From Mactromeris polynyma (taxonomy: Eukaryota > Mollusca > Bivalvia > Venerida > Mactridae), in the NCBI GenBank assembly GCA_032209605.1, contig JASFXZ010000078.1, positions 558,001-622,000 on the forward strand: a stretch of DNA of 64,000 nucleotides, given 5' to 3'. The notes under the pieces are model-generated. The model saw nothing but the letters and a program-made list of their open reading frames with translations, was not told the DNA's origin and did no database searches. Shown piece by piece: positions 1 to 9,936 of the stretch. The translations under genes were made by a program, and so were the position numbers. How positions within the stretch are numbered: the stretch's first letter is position 1; each line of letters opens with the position of its first letter.

Positions 1-513
1 CAAAAATAAGGACACAAATGATCAAAGTATGAAACGCCAGCACCGTAACAAGCTTAGGTTGCCACATAGTTGCCATATAAGTTCTTTATGTGTATCAATT
101 ATGTAGTATTTTAAACTGTTTGTATATCAATAAGGTGACAACGCTACCATGATGTCTCTTACCCAATTCCATTGTAAGAGGTATGTTGTTGTCATGGGGT
201 CCAGTAATTGTACATGTGTGTGCATGTATGTATGGGTTTGTTTTTTATTAACTAAACAATATGAGTTATATAACAACAGTATTGATGCCATGGGGCATAT
301 AGCACTTAAATAATTGAATATTGTTTTTATGAATGTAAGGGTAGTTGCTACATATACAGGGTTGAATATTCTACTCACAATTGCACTATGACTTACAGCT
401 CAAAGTATAACATTCGTGGCGTGTCATAACACCATTCTACAAGTTAGGTCGTGATAAAGATACTAGAAATCTAGTTCGCGTATTCATAAATCTGACAGAG
501 ATAAACGTACACT
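1..513. other. Upstream region of C4-like gene, copy 1
   Basis: Noncoding DNA upstream of the first C4-like gene, closely matched at 9424-9936. It must contain the promoter, but I see no convincing TATA or initiator signal. Short open frames here show no family resemblance and differ between the copies, so I do not call them. Confidence 0.5.
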
Positions 514-3500
514 ATGTTACTGTCAATAGTTTTAATACTGAGCAAAGTGACTATACAAGGCGTGTTAACAGAAGATGATGCCGAGAAATGGACAGAGAAA
601 AGGTTGCTTTTGCATTCTGATGACGATATGGCAACCGAGCTGATGACACTTAAAGCGGAACTGGCGACTACGGCCAAGTCTCTGGAAACTGTTCTAGCTG
701 AAGTGTCTACATTGACCCAAGAAGTGAATTCTCTCAAAATGTCTCAACAGAACGGTATGTATTCTTTATCCATCGTTGTTTTCATATTTGTCGCTGGAAT
801 ATGAGGGGGGGGGGACTACACCATGGTTAATGTGTATGACCTGTCAGTCAAGTGGCTCTGTATGGAATAACAATTTATATTAAGAAACATTAATATAAGT
901 GTTCATTCAAATTTGAATGGTAAAAACTAGAAATCCGATTGTACAATTATGTCAGTGCGATTATGTAAGATTTCTTATCTGTATAGATCTATGCACATGT
1001 TCATAAGAGCAGATTAAGATTTTTAAACTACACTATTTCAACATTGTCAAGTATCGTTATTTTAGCAGTCCATGGTGCCGTATATACAAGATGGGGCAGA
1101 AATACTTGTCCAAATGATGCTGAACTGGTTTATCACGGTAAGTGATATTATTTCATTATATAAAATTACGTCGTATACAAACATTGGTCCGATTTGTTCT
1201 ATTAAGGACTCGTTACATTTATATGGTGGCATATTGCTGCCACCAGTTAACTACTTAATTAACCATAATTATGTAGTTAACTAGATATTTATCGCGTTAA
1301 CTACTTAACACTTTATCTAAAACAGATTGGTGGGTAAATGGTGTCAGTTGTAGGCACTATCAGTCTATCAGACAATTTTTCGTGTTAAGATATTTATCTG
1401 ATATGAAAATTTATCACGATACTTAATTACCTTGTTAACCACATAATAAATTAAGTAGTTAACTGGTGGCAAAAATATGCCACCATACACTTCAGATTAC
1501 TCCAAACAATTACTGACTAAGTACGAAGATGAAAATGTTTCTAGTTAATGTGTTTATATTAAAATAGTATGGTAGATAAAATAGCATAATTACGTTTAAT
1601 AAGATGAAAAATAACTTAAATTTATAAACTGTTCTCACGCCCATGAAACAAGAAACTCACTAATTTATAGCCTCCTATGAAGAATGTTTTTGATAATGAC
1701 TTAATAATCACGAATTTCAATTGTTACAATGCCTCTACTTTTTAATACTGAAAACAATAATGTTCTTTTGTGTAGGGTTAGCAGGGTTATCGCTTCGATA
1801 TGCTTTTTACTGTGAAAAGAAACCATATACATACATGTATATGCAATGTATTAAAAAAAGCCTCGACATAAAAGAATATAATTTTGCGATTATATCTTTT
1901 TCTGTACACGGGGCATTCTCTAATATTTTGTTTTGTGGATTAATTAGCTCTTGACATTAAATAATTGAAAATTGCCTCGTTAAAAAGTCCATGATGTACT
2001 TTTAAAGGCATGAGAAATGTTTTGATAAAATGGATCCATCTTCAAAAATACAAGATCATGTTATTAATTGTAACATTATAATTTCCGTTGAAAAGAGACA
2101 AATGTATGTTTGTGATGCTAGAAAGCTTAGTAGCTACCATTATACAGAGTACCTTGCCGAAACAAAGTACAAGGCAAAACATTATGATGCATACAGAAAT
2201 CAAATCCAACGTAATTATTTATGTTGTAATTTAAATGATTTAGGAGATGAATTTTACTTCACGTGCATATTTCCTTGTTTCGAACTTTTGTGTAAGAACT
2301 ATATTAAGACTTATTATTTCAAAAGACCTTCTATGTTTATTTTTTTAGAATTACTTCAATTAAATGAGAGAGAAACTTGGCCTTATTCACTAAACACGCA
2401 CTTAACCAGAGAAATATTATACTTAACGTTATAATTAATTGAGTTTATTCCCATTTCTTTTGTTTTGTTATTATCTGTTTCTTGTAATATTCATCTTTAT
2501 GTATGAAGTAGGTAATTTAAAAACAAATTTTACAATGCTATTGGTGTTATTCATTAATATATGTATTTTTTTTCAAATCACGTGATGATGTATTTGTGTA
2601 CATATTTGCTTACGATGATGAGCTGTAATCGCTCAAGTCTGTTCTGTTCATAATTCAATATATTTTTTTCGAAAGAGGCTACAATAAGTATCATGAATGT
2701 ATAATACATTCTGATAAATTAGTACTGCAGGGGCAATTTCATTATGCTGGCTAAACACAGCGGGGTGGCTGATTAAGTAGTGACCGTTAATGATCATGAA
2801 ATCATATCATAAATCGGTAAATAACGGAGGTTTCCGAGTGTTTCCGACCACCATGTCAACTGATAGCGACACTCACATCGATAACTATCGGCTAATCTGA
2901 TAATGAAGATTCTTCGGTATGCAACAGCAGAATTTGCAAGTTGACAATTCATTAAATAGCAAAGCATGTTTCGTGTATTTATGAACAATTGACAACATAC
3001 CTATGTATTTACATTAAATGACTCCAGGCTGAACTATGCATAAATATAAACCTCTTGTTTTAGGTTATATAGCAGGTAAGCACTATAACAAACATGGAAG
3101 TGGTTCTGACAACTTGTGTCTTCCTTTTCATCCAACATGGGGTAACTATACAGACGGTTTTGACGGTGTTAAAGCCAGTATCTACGGAACAGAACTTGAT
3201 GTCATAGATTCACACACTGTCTTTCCTTATTCTGTACTTCAAAACGACATGCCATGTGCTGTATGCAAATCTATCAGACGAACATCGATAATGGTTCCAG
3301 CTAGCACTACTTGCTATCCTGGGTGGACTTTGGAATACACTGGCTACTTAGCGACTGCTATGGATGAACCAAATCATGCATCGTACGACACGGTATGTCT
3401 CGATTCTCTCCCAGAGTTCGTTCCTAATGGAAGCAAGGATGATAATGAGCATATTTTGTATCTCGTCGAAGCACATTGTGGTTCTCTACCATGTCCGCCA

Positions 3501-3545
3501 TATGTAGATGGTCGGGAGTTAGCATGTGCTGTGTGCACCATTTGA
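514..3545 (+). CDS. Short-chain collagen C4-like secreted protein, copy 1 (3 exons)
   Basis: Coding exons are 514-754, 1066-1137 and 3064-3545. The phases (1, then 1) join to a single 264-residue protein with GT donors and TTTAG acceptors. Residues 1-18 look like a signal peptide (MLLSIVLILSKV start). Residues about 35-78 are a heptad-like coiled coil. From about residue 84 the C4-like domain begins with YTRWGRNTCPND, then YIAGKHYNKHGSG and LCLPFHPTW, with paired cysteines (CAVC twice) and a stop straight after CAVCTI. No Gly-X-Y collagen stretch is present; the name comes from the conserved C-terminal domain of mollusc and sponge database entries. It is probably an extracellular disulphide-linked oligomer of unknown function. 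An AATAAA lies at 3564, just after the stop. Its paralogue is at 9937-12682. Confidence 0.85.
1222..1487. mobile_element. Foldback MITE, copy 1 (intron 2 of C4-like gene)
   Basis: The left end TATGGTGGCATA and the right end TATGCCACCATA are inverted. The next inner stretch, GCCACCAGTTAACTACTTAA, is mirrored by TTAAGTAGTTAACTGGTGGC. The terminal inverted repeats are therefore about 40 bp and the core holds no open frame. A matching copy sits at 11143-11438, so insertion predates the duplication. Confidence 0.7.
2026..2920. other. Copy-1-only block of about 0.9 kb in C4-like intron 2
   Basis: Copy 1 and copy 2 match on both sides: up to ATGTTTTGAT on the left, and from about CAACAGCAGAATTTGC on the right. 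This block is missing from copy 2 (around 12030-12060). It holds a 134-codon open frame at 2030-2434 with no family resemblance that I can see; an insertion in copy 1 or a deletion in copy 2 fits equally. I do not call the frame a gene. Confidence 0.6.
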
Positions 3546-3563
3546 TGTCCACCAACACTTTAA

Positions 3564-3569
3564 AATAAA
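3564..3569 (+). terminator. Poly(A) signal, C4-like gene copy 1
   Basis: AATAAA 19 bases after the TGA stop; the same hexamer is kept in copy 2 at 12702. Confidence 0.55.
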
Positions 3570-4020
3570 CAAAATGGCCTCAATACTTACGTTCTTTAAT
3601 TCCTCTGCAGTATCAGTAAAGTACAAGTAAAATTTGGCTGTTGTTGATACTGTTTGCTCCAGACAGGTTAAATTGATAATAAACTTCTAACTAAAGAAAA
3701 ACTGATAATGTAGAATAGAGGGCTGCTCTGGTGAGGTTGAATTAAATAACAATTTGTTTTCATTTTATACTATTGCAAGTTACATACTGAGAATGATGTC
3801 ACAACAATGACATGAATGCACATGACACACAAGTACTGTGTATATTAAACACAAGTGTAAAGACATATGTTATTAACTCAAAGATATAGAGCACTGGTTA
3901 GTTTCACAAAATTTCAAATCTGAGATTCTTCTCCAATCAAATATTGTTTAACCTCCATTATAAAATATGAATCATACAGCTTCCCCATTTCTATTGGTGC
4001 TAGTGACTAAATCCAGTTTA

Positions 4021-4099
4021 CCACAAGAAATTGTCACGGGTTCTCTCCCCTTATCCAAAGATCTAGATAAAGGAGAAAACTCGCGACAATCTCCTGTGG
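4021..4099. repeat. Imperfect palindrome, copy 1
   Basis: Arms of about 34 bp, from CCACAAGAAATTGTC to its mirrored partner ending CTCCTGTGG, surround a loop with AAAGATCTAGA. The same structure is at 14216-14294. It looks like a small foldback element or its remnant. Confidence 0.6.
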
Positions 4100-4190
4100 T
4101 CTTCCTGGACTATGTATTCCATAACTGAGAATATAAAACTTGACATTTGAACAAAATATTGTGGTCTATATAATAAACTTACTTCTAACT

Positions 4191-4268
4191 AAATCTTCAT
4201 GGTGTAAACTAAGTAACCAGAACAAACAATAGGTTGTTCTGGTTACTTAGTTTACACCATGAAGATTT
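4191..4268. repeat. Perfect 35-bp inverted repeat with 8-base loop (copy 1 only)
   Basis: The left arm is 4191-4225, the loop ACAATAGG is 4226-4233, and the right arm is 4234-4268. The arms are exact reverse complements over 35 bases. Copy 2 (around 14364-14420) has only the right arm, so the hairpin arose after the duplication or was lost there. Confidence 0.9.
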
Positions 4269-5023
4269 ACATTTACAAGACACATTTAATTTTACCTGGA
4301 ACAATTAACTGACCTCTGACCATGTAATATGTTACAGAACCTGACTAATGCATTCATACCATTACAGGGTCAAGACAGCATTACACTGGAAACAATTACC
4401 CAAGTACACTTCATAAAATTAATTATGTGACATAATTAATCGTTAATTTACTCTCCAGAACATGGGATACACTTTTTTTAATCTACGTACGTCATCACTT
4501 AATACATACAGGTGCAATACTGCTAACAGTTTCACTCATATGTAAGAACAGTTCGCAGGAACGAATCATTTATGAAAATATATTTCATCCAACTAGTTCA
4601 AAACATAAAAGTAATAAAATTTGACACGGTAAACTTACATTTAGTTTCATTTAAACTTGCCGAAATGTATGATAGTTTTCAGATATATTTATCACATTTC
4701 ATACAACAGTCTGAAGTATGGAATACCTCTCTCCTCTCACTTTTTTTAGTTTTTTAAAACGTTTACTTTTCTAATACCAATTATAGAATTTAAACATTTT
4801 GAAGTACTTATTAACCTGTAAACATGATAAACACTTAAATCAATCATGTACCTGTTGGTAATGTATATTGTTAAGAAGACCTGTATAAGTCATTTCGGTC
4901 TCATTGTTTTTGCTCTAACTATTGAACAGACTCTTTATTTATACAAAATGTTGTATACTGTATTGTATTACAATGTTGTTCATAGTATGTAAATAAAATG
5001 TGTTTAAACTAAATGTGGAATAG

Positions 5024-5360
5024 AGTTCCCACATCTTCAATATTTACCTCCCTTGTTCTTAATCATCAGCCATTTTGAAAGGCAAAACTGTTTAGATAGC
5101 CAAAACTGAAAAGCTTTTAAATGAGCAATTCCCAAATATGTGATAATTAAGAAAAATACCAAGAGAAATTGCAGGTGACAACCACATTTTGTTCAACTTT
5201 CTGAGCCATCTGCCCACATGAGCATAATGAATAAGTTATTTTTATATATCTGATTTTATTATCGTTTACAATATATTGCCTATAAACTTTAAGGAAATTT
5301 GCCTATCAATATGGCCGACTATTCAGGGCAAGGGAGGTAAACATTGTAAATGTGGGAACT
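5024..5360. mobile_element. Foldback MITE with about 31-bp TIRs, copy 1
   Basis: It begins AGTTCCCACATCTTCAA and ends in the mirrored TTGTAAATGTGGGAACT; the inner TTTACCTCCCTTG is mirrored by CAAGGGAGGTAAA. There is no coding capacity. The duplicated counterpart is at 15188-15526. Confidence 0.75.
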
Positions 5361-6886
5361 ATCTATTAGTGGCTGCGTTGGACAAGGATATTACAATAAC
5401 ACATACATACAGTATATATCTCATTTATGGAACATAAAACCCACATACACATTGTCATCATAAACGCTAGCAGTAACAAAGGATATAAAAAATAATACCT
5501 TAATAAATGGCGAGCGTAACTACAGTCTGAAAACTAAGTAAACATGCATGACATGAAAATCGTAGAATTTCATTTTTTAAAAATCAGAATAGGTGAGATA
5601 TGAAAGAAAAATAGTATAAAAGAGGAATACTAGCAAGTCCAGAATTTTCATTAACATACAGCACAATCCACTTCTAAATGACTGCTACTATTGCTTCAGT
5701 CGTATAGTCATCTTTATTTCATTGCTTACTGTATACGCTACATGTAGTGATGTTAAGCGCTAATCCTGGCTCACAGAACATTTTTCTGGTTCATGGGTTG
5801 TGATGCATTAAAAACCAAATGTTCCATTTAACAAATTCAATTTTGTAAATAAATACAGCAAATGAATCCTGAATATATGACAGCATCAATCAACACAACT
5901 GGATTATGGTTTAGAACAGATGCAGAACTGATTTTAGCACTACATGTACTACACATGTATATCACTAATGGTTTTATAAGATCACAAATGTACAAAACAC
6001 TTAATACTTCTGTGACAATTACCTGGTACATGTTGGCAAGAATTTGTACAGAGACACCTTGTTTAATTATTTCTTAAGCGTTCAAAGTTCTTAGATAGCA
6101 GTTAGGAAAGTGTGCTTGTAAGAATACATATAGATTATTGTTTGATTGTATGCACAGTAAACTCTATCTATAACTCTGTACACATTCATATACCCCGACT
6201 AAATGAAGACTAGACATATTTTGCGGAACATATCATAAATTTTTACTAGTCAAATTGCTGGAAATCTTTAGATCAAACTTTGACACAAAGAAAGGACAAG
6301 ATTATGTGGCCTAAAATAGAGGAAATTCCTCAAATAGTTACCCCTGCTTCATACAATATCATTCCTATATACGACATTTTTACATTGAATAAACTCAAAA
6401 TAACATTTACGTTAAAACTGAACAAGAAATTAACAAACAGTTGATTTTGTTGCTTTTACTGTAGATTTACATACAAAATTCAATTGAACAATATCTAAAC
6501 AGTAACATTTGAATACCCTACATAGTGTAAGCGTTAACAGTCATCAACTAAGCATCTAACTTCACGGGTAGGTGATAATTCCACTTGGTGTATATCATAC
6601 AACATCGGGAAAACTTATTACTTCATTTTTATAAAAAAGCCCATAAATGTGTATGTCCTAACATCCATGACTAGGTTTTTGTCATGCATACAACATGTAT
6701 CAAGCTACTCAGCATCTAGTTAGATTGATTCTTTACATGTTGTATCACTGTAAACAGTAATTCCAAATATTAACACATACAAGGAGTTTGGTCCAGGTCA
6801 ATGTTTCTGAAAACACACATTGTGTAATTCCACTTCTCATACAGCATGCTATTCCAATGTCAGAACTAAATCTTCTATAGACAACA

Positions 6887-8080
6887 TCATATCTGACTGC
6901 CATCATCATCTGAAAATATGGAACGAAGGGTTTGATATCACTGAAAAATATGCAATTCACCAATAAATCCTTCCAGACTTTTTTACATTTTACTACATTG
7001 ATGGTACCATTCTAAAAACCTGTACATCCCTTTTATGAGCTTTGGCAAGTATTCAAATCTTCCCGCTTCTTTAGCGAAGACACCTAATCTAATAACCAAT
7101 GCTGAGAAAATGCCAGGTGACAAAATACTGAATTCTGATTGGACTAGATCATTATGTGCTAAAAATGCAGATTCGGGAATTTATAAGTAGCTATTTTTTA
7201 ACTTGTCATCAGTTTAAAGATCCTAATATTGACTTTTTGGCTGTTTTATTGTTAATGTTGAACTTTGGTTGATTGAGTTGAAACATACCACCAAACCATT
7301 GGAAGTAACATGGAAAAATAATAATACTGACGCTCCTACATAATTATGAGAAATGAGAATTCTAAAAGGCCGAAATTAATGTTTGATTTAATTTTGCGTC
7401 TCCTGAATTTTTTTGTGTAAATTAGCTCTGGATCTTTTTTGCACACATAACATCCATAGGGACTGGAGTATATGTAGTTAAGGGTTTTTAAAAGATGCCA
7501 TCAATATGCCATAAGTGAACGAATCTATGTCATAGGTTAAGCATTCAGGTACACGTCATATATCACAAGTTGTGTTTGATGTATTTTAAGGAATAATCAA
7601 ATGTTAAACACATCCTAGACTTGACCAGTGTCAATATCATAACAAGAATGTAACAGCCAGTCAATCTGGTATACGATGAGGGAGGATAAAAACCCTGAAT
7701 GCAGGAATCAAATTAAAGACTCACTATTTAGCATATTCTGGCACACAATGCCAACAGAAAAGATACGTGCTAGATTAGTGTTGTGTACCCGATTAGTTTT
7801 ATCTGTCCCAAATACAAATTTACAAGCAATGTACAATCGGAACAGTGTCAATTTCAAAGCAAGATAATTGCAAGTCGAACATTTTTGGGTCATTGAAAGA
7901 AAATGCTGCAGTACATGAATGAAATACTTTGGAATATCTGAAATATATTTACCAGGACCAGGTGGGGGTTGTTGTTCATTAGGATCATCAGACTCATTTG
8001 GTGGACGTCCCATTTGTGATCGTAACTGATTCACTAATTCTGGATTTTGTTCCTGCATTTGCGCAGCTAGTTGCTGACCC
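6887..8080 (-). pseudogene. SGTA: Duplicated SGTA terminal exon pair (copy 1)
   Basis: Exon-11-like 7953-8080 and exon-12-like 6887-6909 repeat the last two coding exons of SGTA (18121-18248 and 17061-17083). Both splice sites, the reading frame ([15 protein letters not shown]...) and the DDDGSQI stop are intact. I see no base difference in the exons themselves. No other SGTA exon is present on this side, so alone it cannot encode a protein. It lies downstream of the working SGTA 3' end on the same strand. It could serve as an alternative 3' end by readthrough splicing, or simply be a nonfunctional passenger of the duplication. Confidence 0.85.
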
Positions 8081-8276
8081 CTGAAAGATAAATTCACAAT
8101 AAGAATCAAAAGTATACATCAGCTAAGTAGTCTGATGTTGGTTTGCATGGAATTGGGCTACTTAAAGTAAATAATTCTTTATTCACATTTTTTTTGCAAT
8201 CCATTGGAATTATTTGTTTTCTATTGTGCTCATGCCAAACAAAGATTCAACCACATTTTGAACATTAAATTACGTA

Positions 8277-8805
8277 GGCTATAGCATACCCTACAGCTCC
8301 CCCTGTTTTAAAGTCATCACACATATGTGGAAAAATAGTAAACATTGAAGCAAGCATTAAGTGATGTACGTCTATACTTAATGCATTGATACCTATATGA
8401 AGTGATATGTTCTATGTACAGACTGTCAACTCACCTCTTTTCGAAAACTAGCATTTTTTTTTCAAAGACACTTGTCCTGGACTAATGGAAATGTAAATTA
8501 GACTTGTCCGACATAGGATGCTAGTTTTCATAGAATATCGGTCACTTTAGTAACAAATAAACATACACAATGATAGCTCCACAATATAAAATTAAAACTC
8601 ACATGTATGTGTTTGTGGGATTTTAAGGTTCGACTTACGACTGAACAATTGCTGATGTTGGTTAGCTTTAAAAACAGACTTGTCCGGGACTAACTTAACT
8701 GTTGGTAGCCCTATTCAGCTTTAGACTAGTCCGGGACGTCGGGCTAGTGGATTTCTAGAGCCCTGGAGCTTTCTTTTAAAAAAAATGACAAAAGTATCAA
8801 AAGTA
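8277..8805. mobile_element. Copy-1-only insertion of about 530 bp
   Basis: Copy 1 and copy 2 agree up to GAACATTAAATTAC and again from AGGATGAAATCTTAC. In copy 2 these join directly at about 18437-18442. The extra DNA has repeated ACTTGTCC and TAGTCCGGGAC elements and an end TAGAGCCCTGGAGC, which suggests a noncoding transposon remnant. Deletion from copy 2 is the alternative. Confidence 0.55.
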
Positions 8806-8914
8806 AGGATGAAATCTTACTTATCAAAAATGGTAAATATTCAATATTCTCCATGATTGTACCTCTGAGCTTAATGCAGGTGAAATAAATATTTTGAGTT
8901 AGTGTCTCAGATTT

Positions 8915-9005
8915 GAAAAAAGTAGGGTTAGTAGGGATCTTTCAAGAAAAAGTAGGGATCAAGTGAAAAGTAGGGAAAAGTAGAAAATGTAGGAAAAGTA
9001 GGGAG
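8915..9005. repeat. AAAAGTAGGG-type tract at the duplication junction
   Basis: GTAGGG or GTAGGA occurs repeatedly at short intervals. The same tract is at 18545-18630. The copies stop matching just inside it (GTAGGGAGAAATT against GTAGGGCCCACTT), marking the breakpoint. Confidence 0.75.
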
Positions 9006-9936
9006 AAATTGACCATTTATCTGTTTAAAATTCAGATTCATTCCACTGTACACCAAAGTGTTTCTGTATGAGATTATATTTGTTGGTTTATCTGCTGGAT
9101 TGGCTGCTACATACTCGGCGTTCAGTGACTTAATTGAGAACAAATTTACTGTACCGTGTTACTTCGATCCTATAAAAGCATGTTCATCTTAATCTAATGT
9201 GTGGTCGTTTCATCAATTAAAAATACGATTCGGGCTTATAGAGTTTGTTGATACACGATACCTCAAAGTTGTTTAGTTGAGTTGTTTATGTGTGTGCTAT
9301 ACAATCGAATATATTTCAGCAAGTTATGCATATACAGACATTTATGATTGCACTACATATAATTATTAATAAGGTAAGTAGTTCAAAACAGGAACCACAC
9401 ACACATCGGGAGTTCTTATCTCTCAAAAATAAGGACACAAATGATCAAAGTATGAAACGCCAGCACCGTAACAAGCTTAGGTTGCCACATAGTTGCCACA
9501 TAAGTTCTTTATGTGTATCAATTATGTAGTATTTTAAACTGTTTGTATATCAATAAGAAGACAACGCTACCATGATGTCTCTTACACAATTCCATTGTAA
9601 GAGGTATGTTGTTGTCATGGGGTCCAGTAATTGTACCTATGTGTGCATGTATGTATGTGTGTGTTGTGTATTAACTAAACAATATGAGTTATATAACAAT
9701 AGTAGTGATGCTATGGGGAATATAGCACTTAAATAATTGAATATTGTTTTTATGAATGTAAGGGTAGTTGCTACATATACAGGGTTGAATATTCTACTCA
9801 CAATGGCACTATGACTTACAGCTCAAAGTATAACATTCGTGGCGTGTCATAACACCATTCTACAAGTTAAGTCGTGATAAAGATACTACAAATCTAGTTC
9901 GCGTATTCATAAATCTGACAGAGATAAACGTACACT
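9006..9936. other. Intergenic region upstream of C4-like copy 2
   Basis: No gene seen. 9424-9936 is the duplicate of 1-513 and should contain the promoter of the second C4-like gene. 9006-9423 has no partner in the window because copy 1 is cut at the left edge. Confidence 0.6.

Larger units (their letters stand above)
1..9002. repeat. Tandem segmental duplication, copy 1 (left end outside the window)
   Basis: Positions 1-9002 align colinearly with 9424-18630. The match runs through exons, introns and intergenic DNA with scattered substitutions and a handful of large indels. The first bases of the window match 9424 onward, so the left end of this copy lies upstream of the window. The right end is where the two copies stop matching, inside an AAAAGTAGGG-type tract near 9002. 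It holds one C4-like gene (514-3545) and the last two coding exons of SGTA (6887-8080). A collapsed or mis-joined haplotype could mimic this, but the junction and several copy-specific insertions argue for a real duplication. Confidence 0.88.

Noticed and set aside
1721..1954. Plus-strand 77-codon frame in C4-like intron 2
   Set aside because: Broken in the matched copy-2 sequence; no homology recognised.
2030..2434. 134-codon gene in copy 1
   Set aside because: No recognisable domain, absent from the duplicate, inside an intron of the C4-like gene; kept only as an indel observation.
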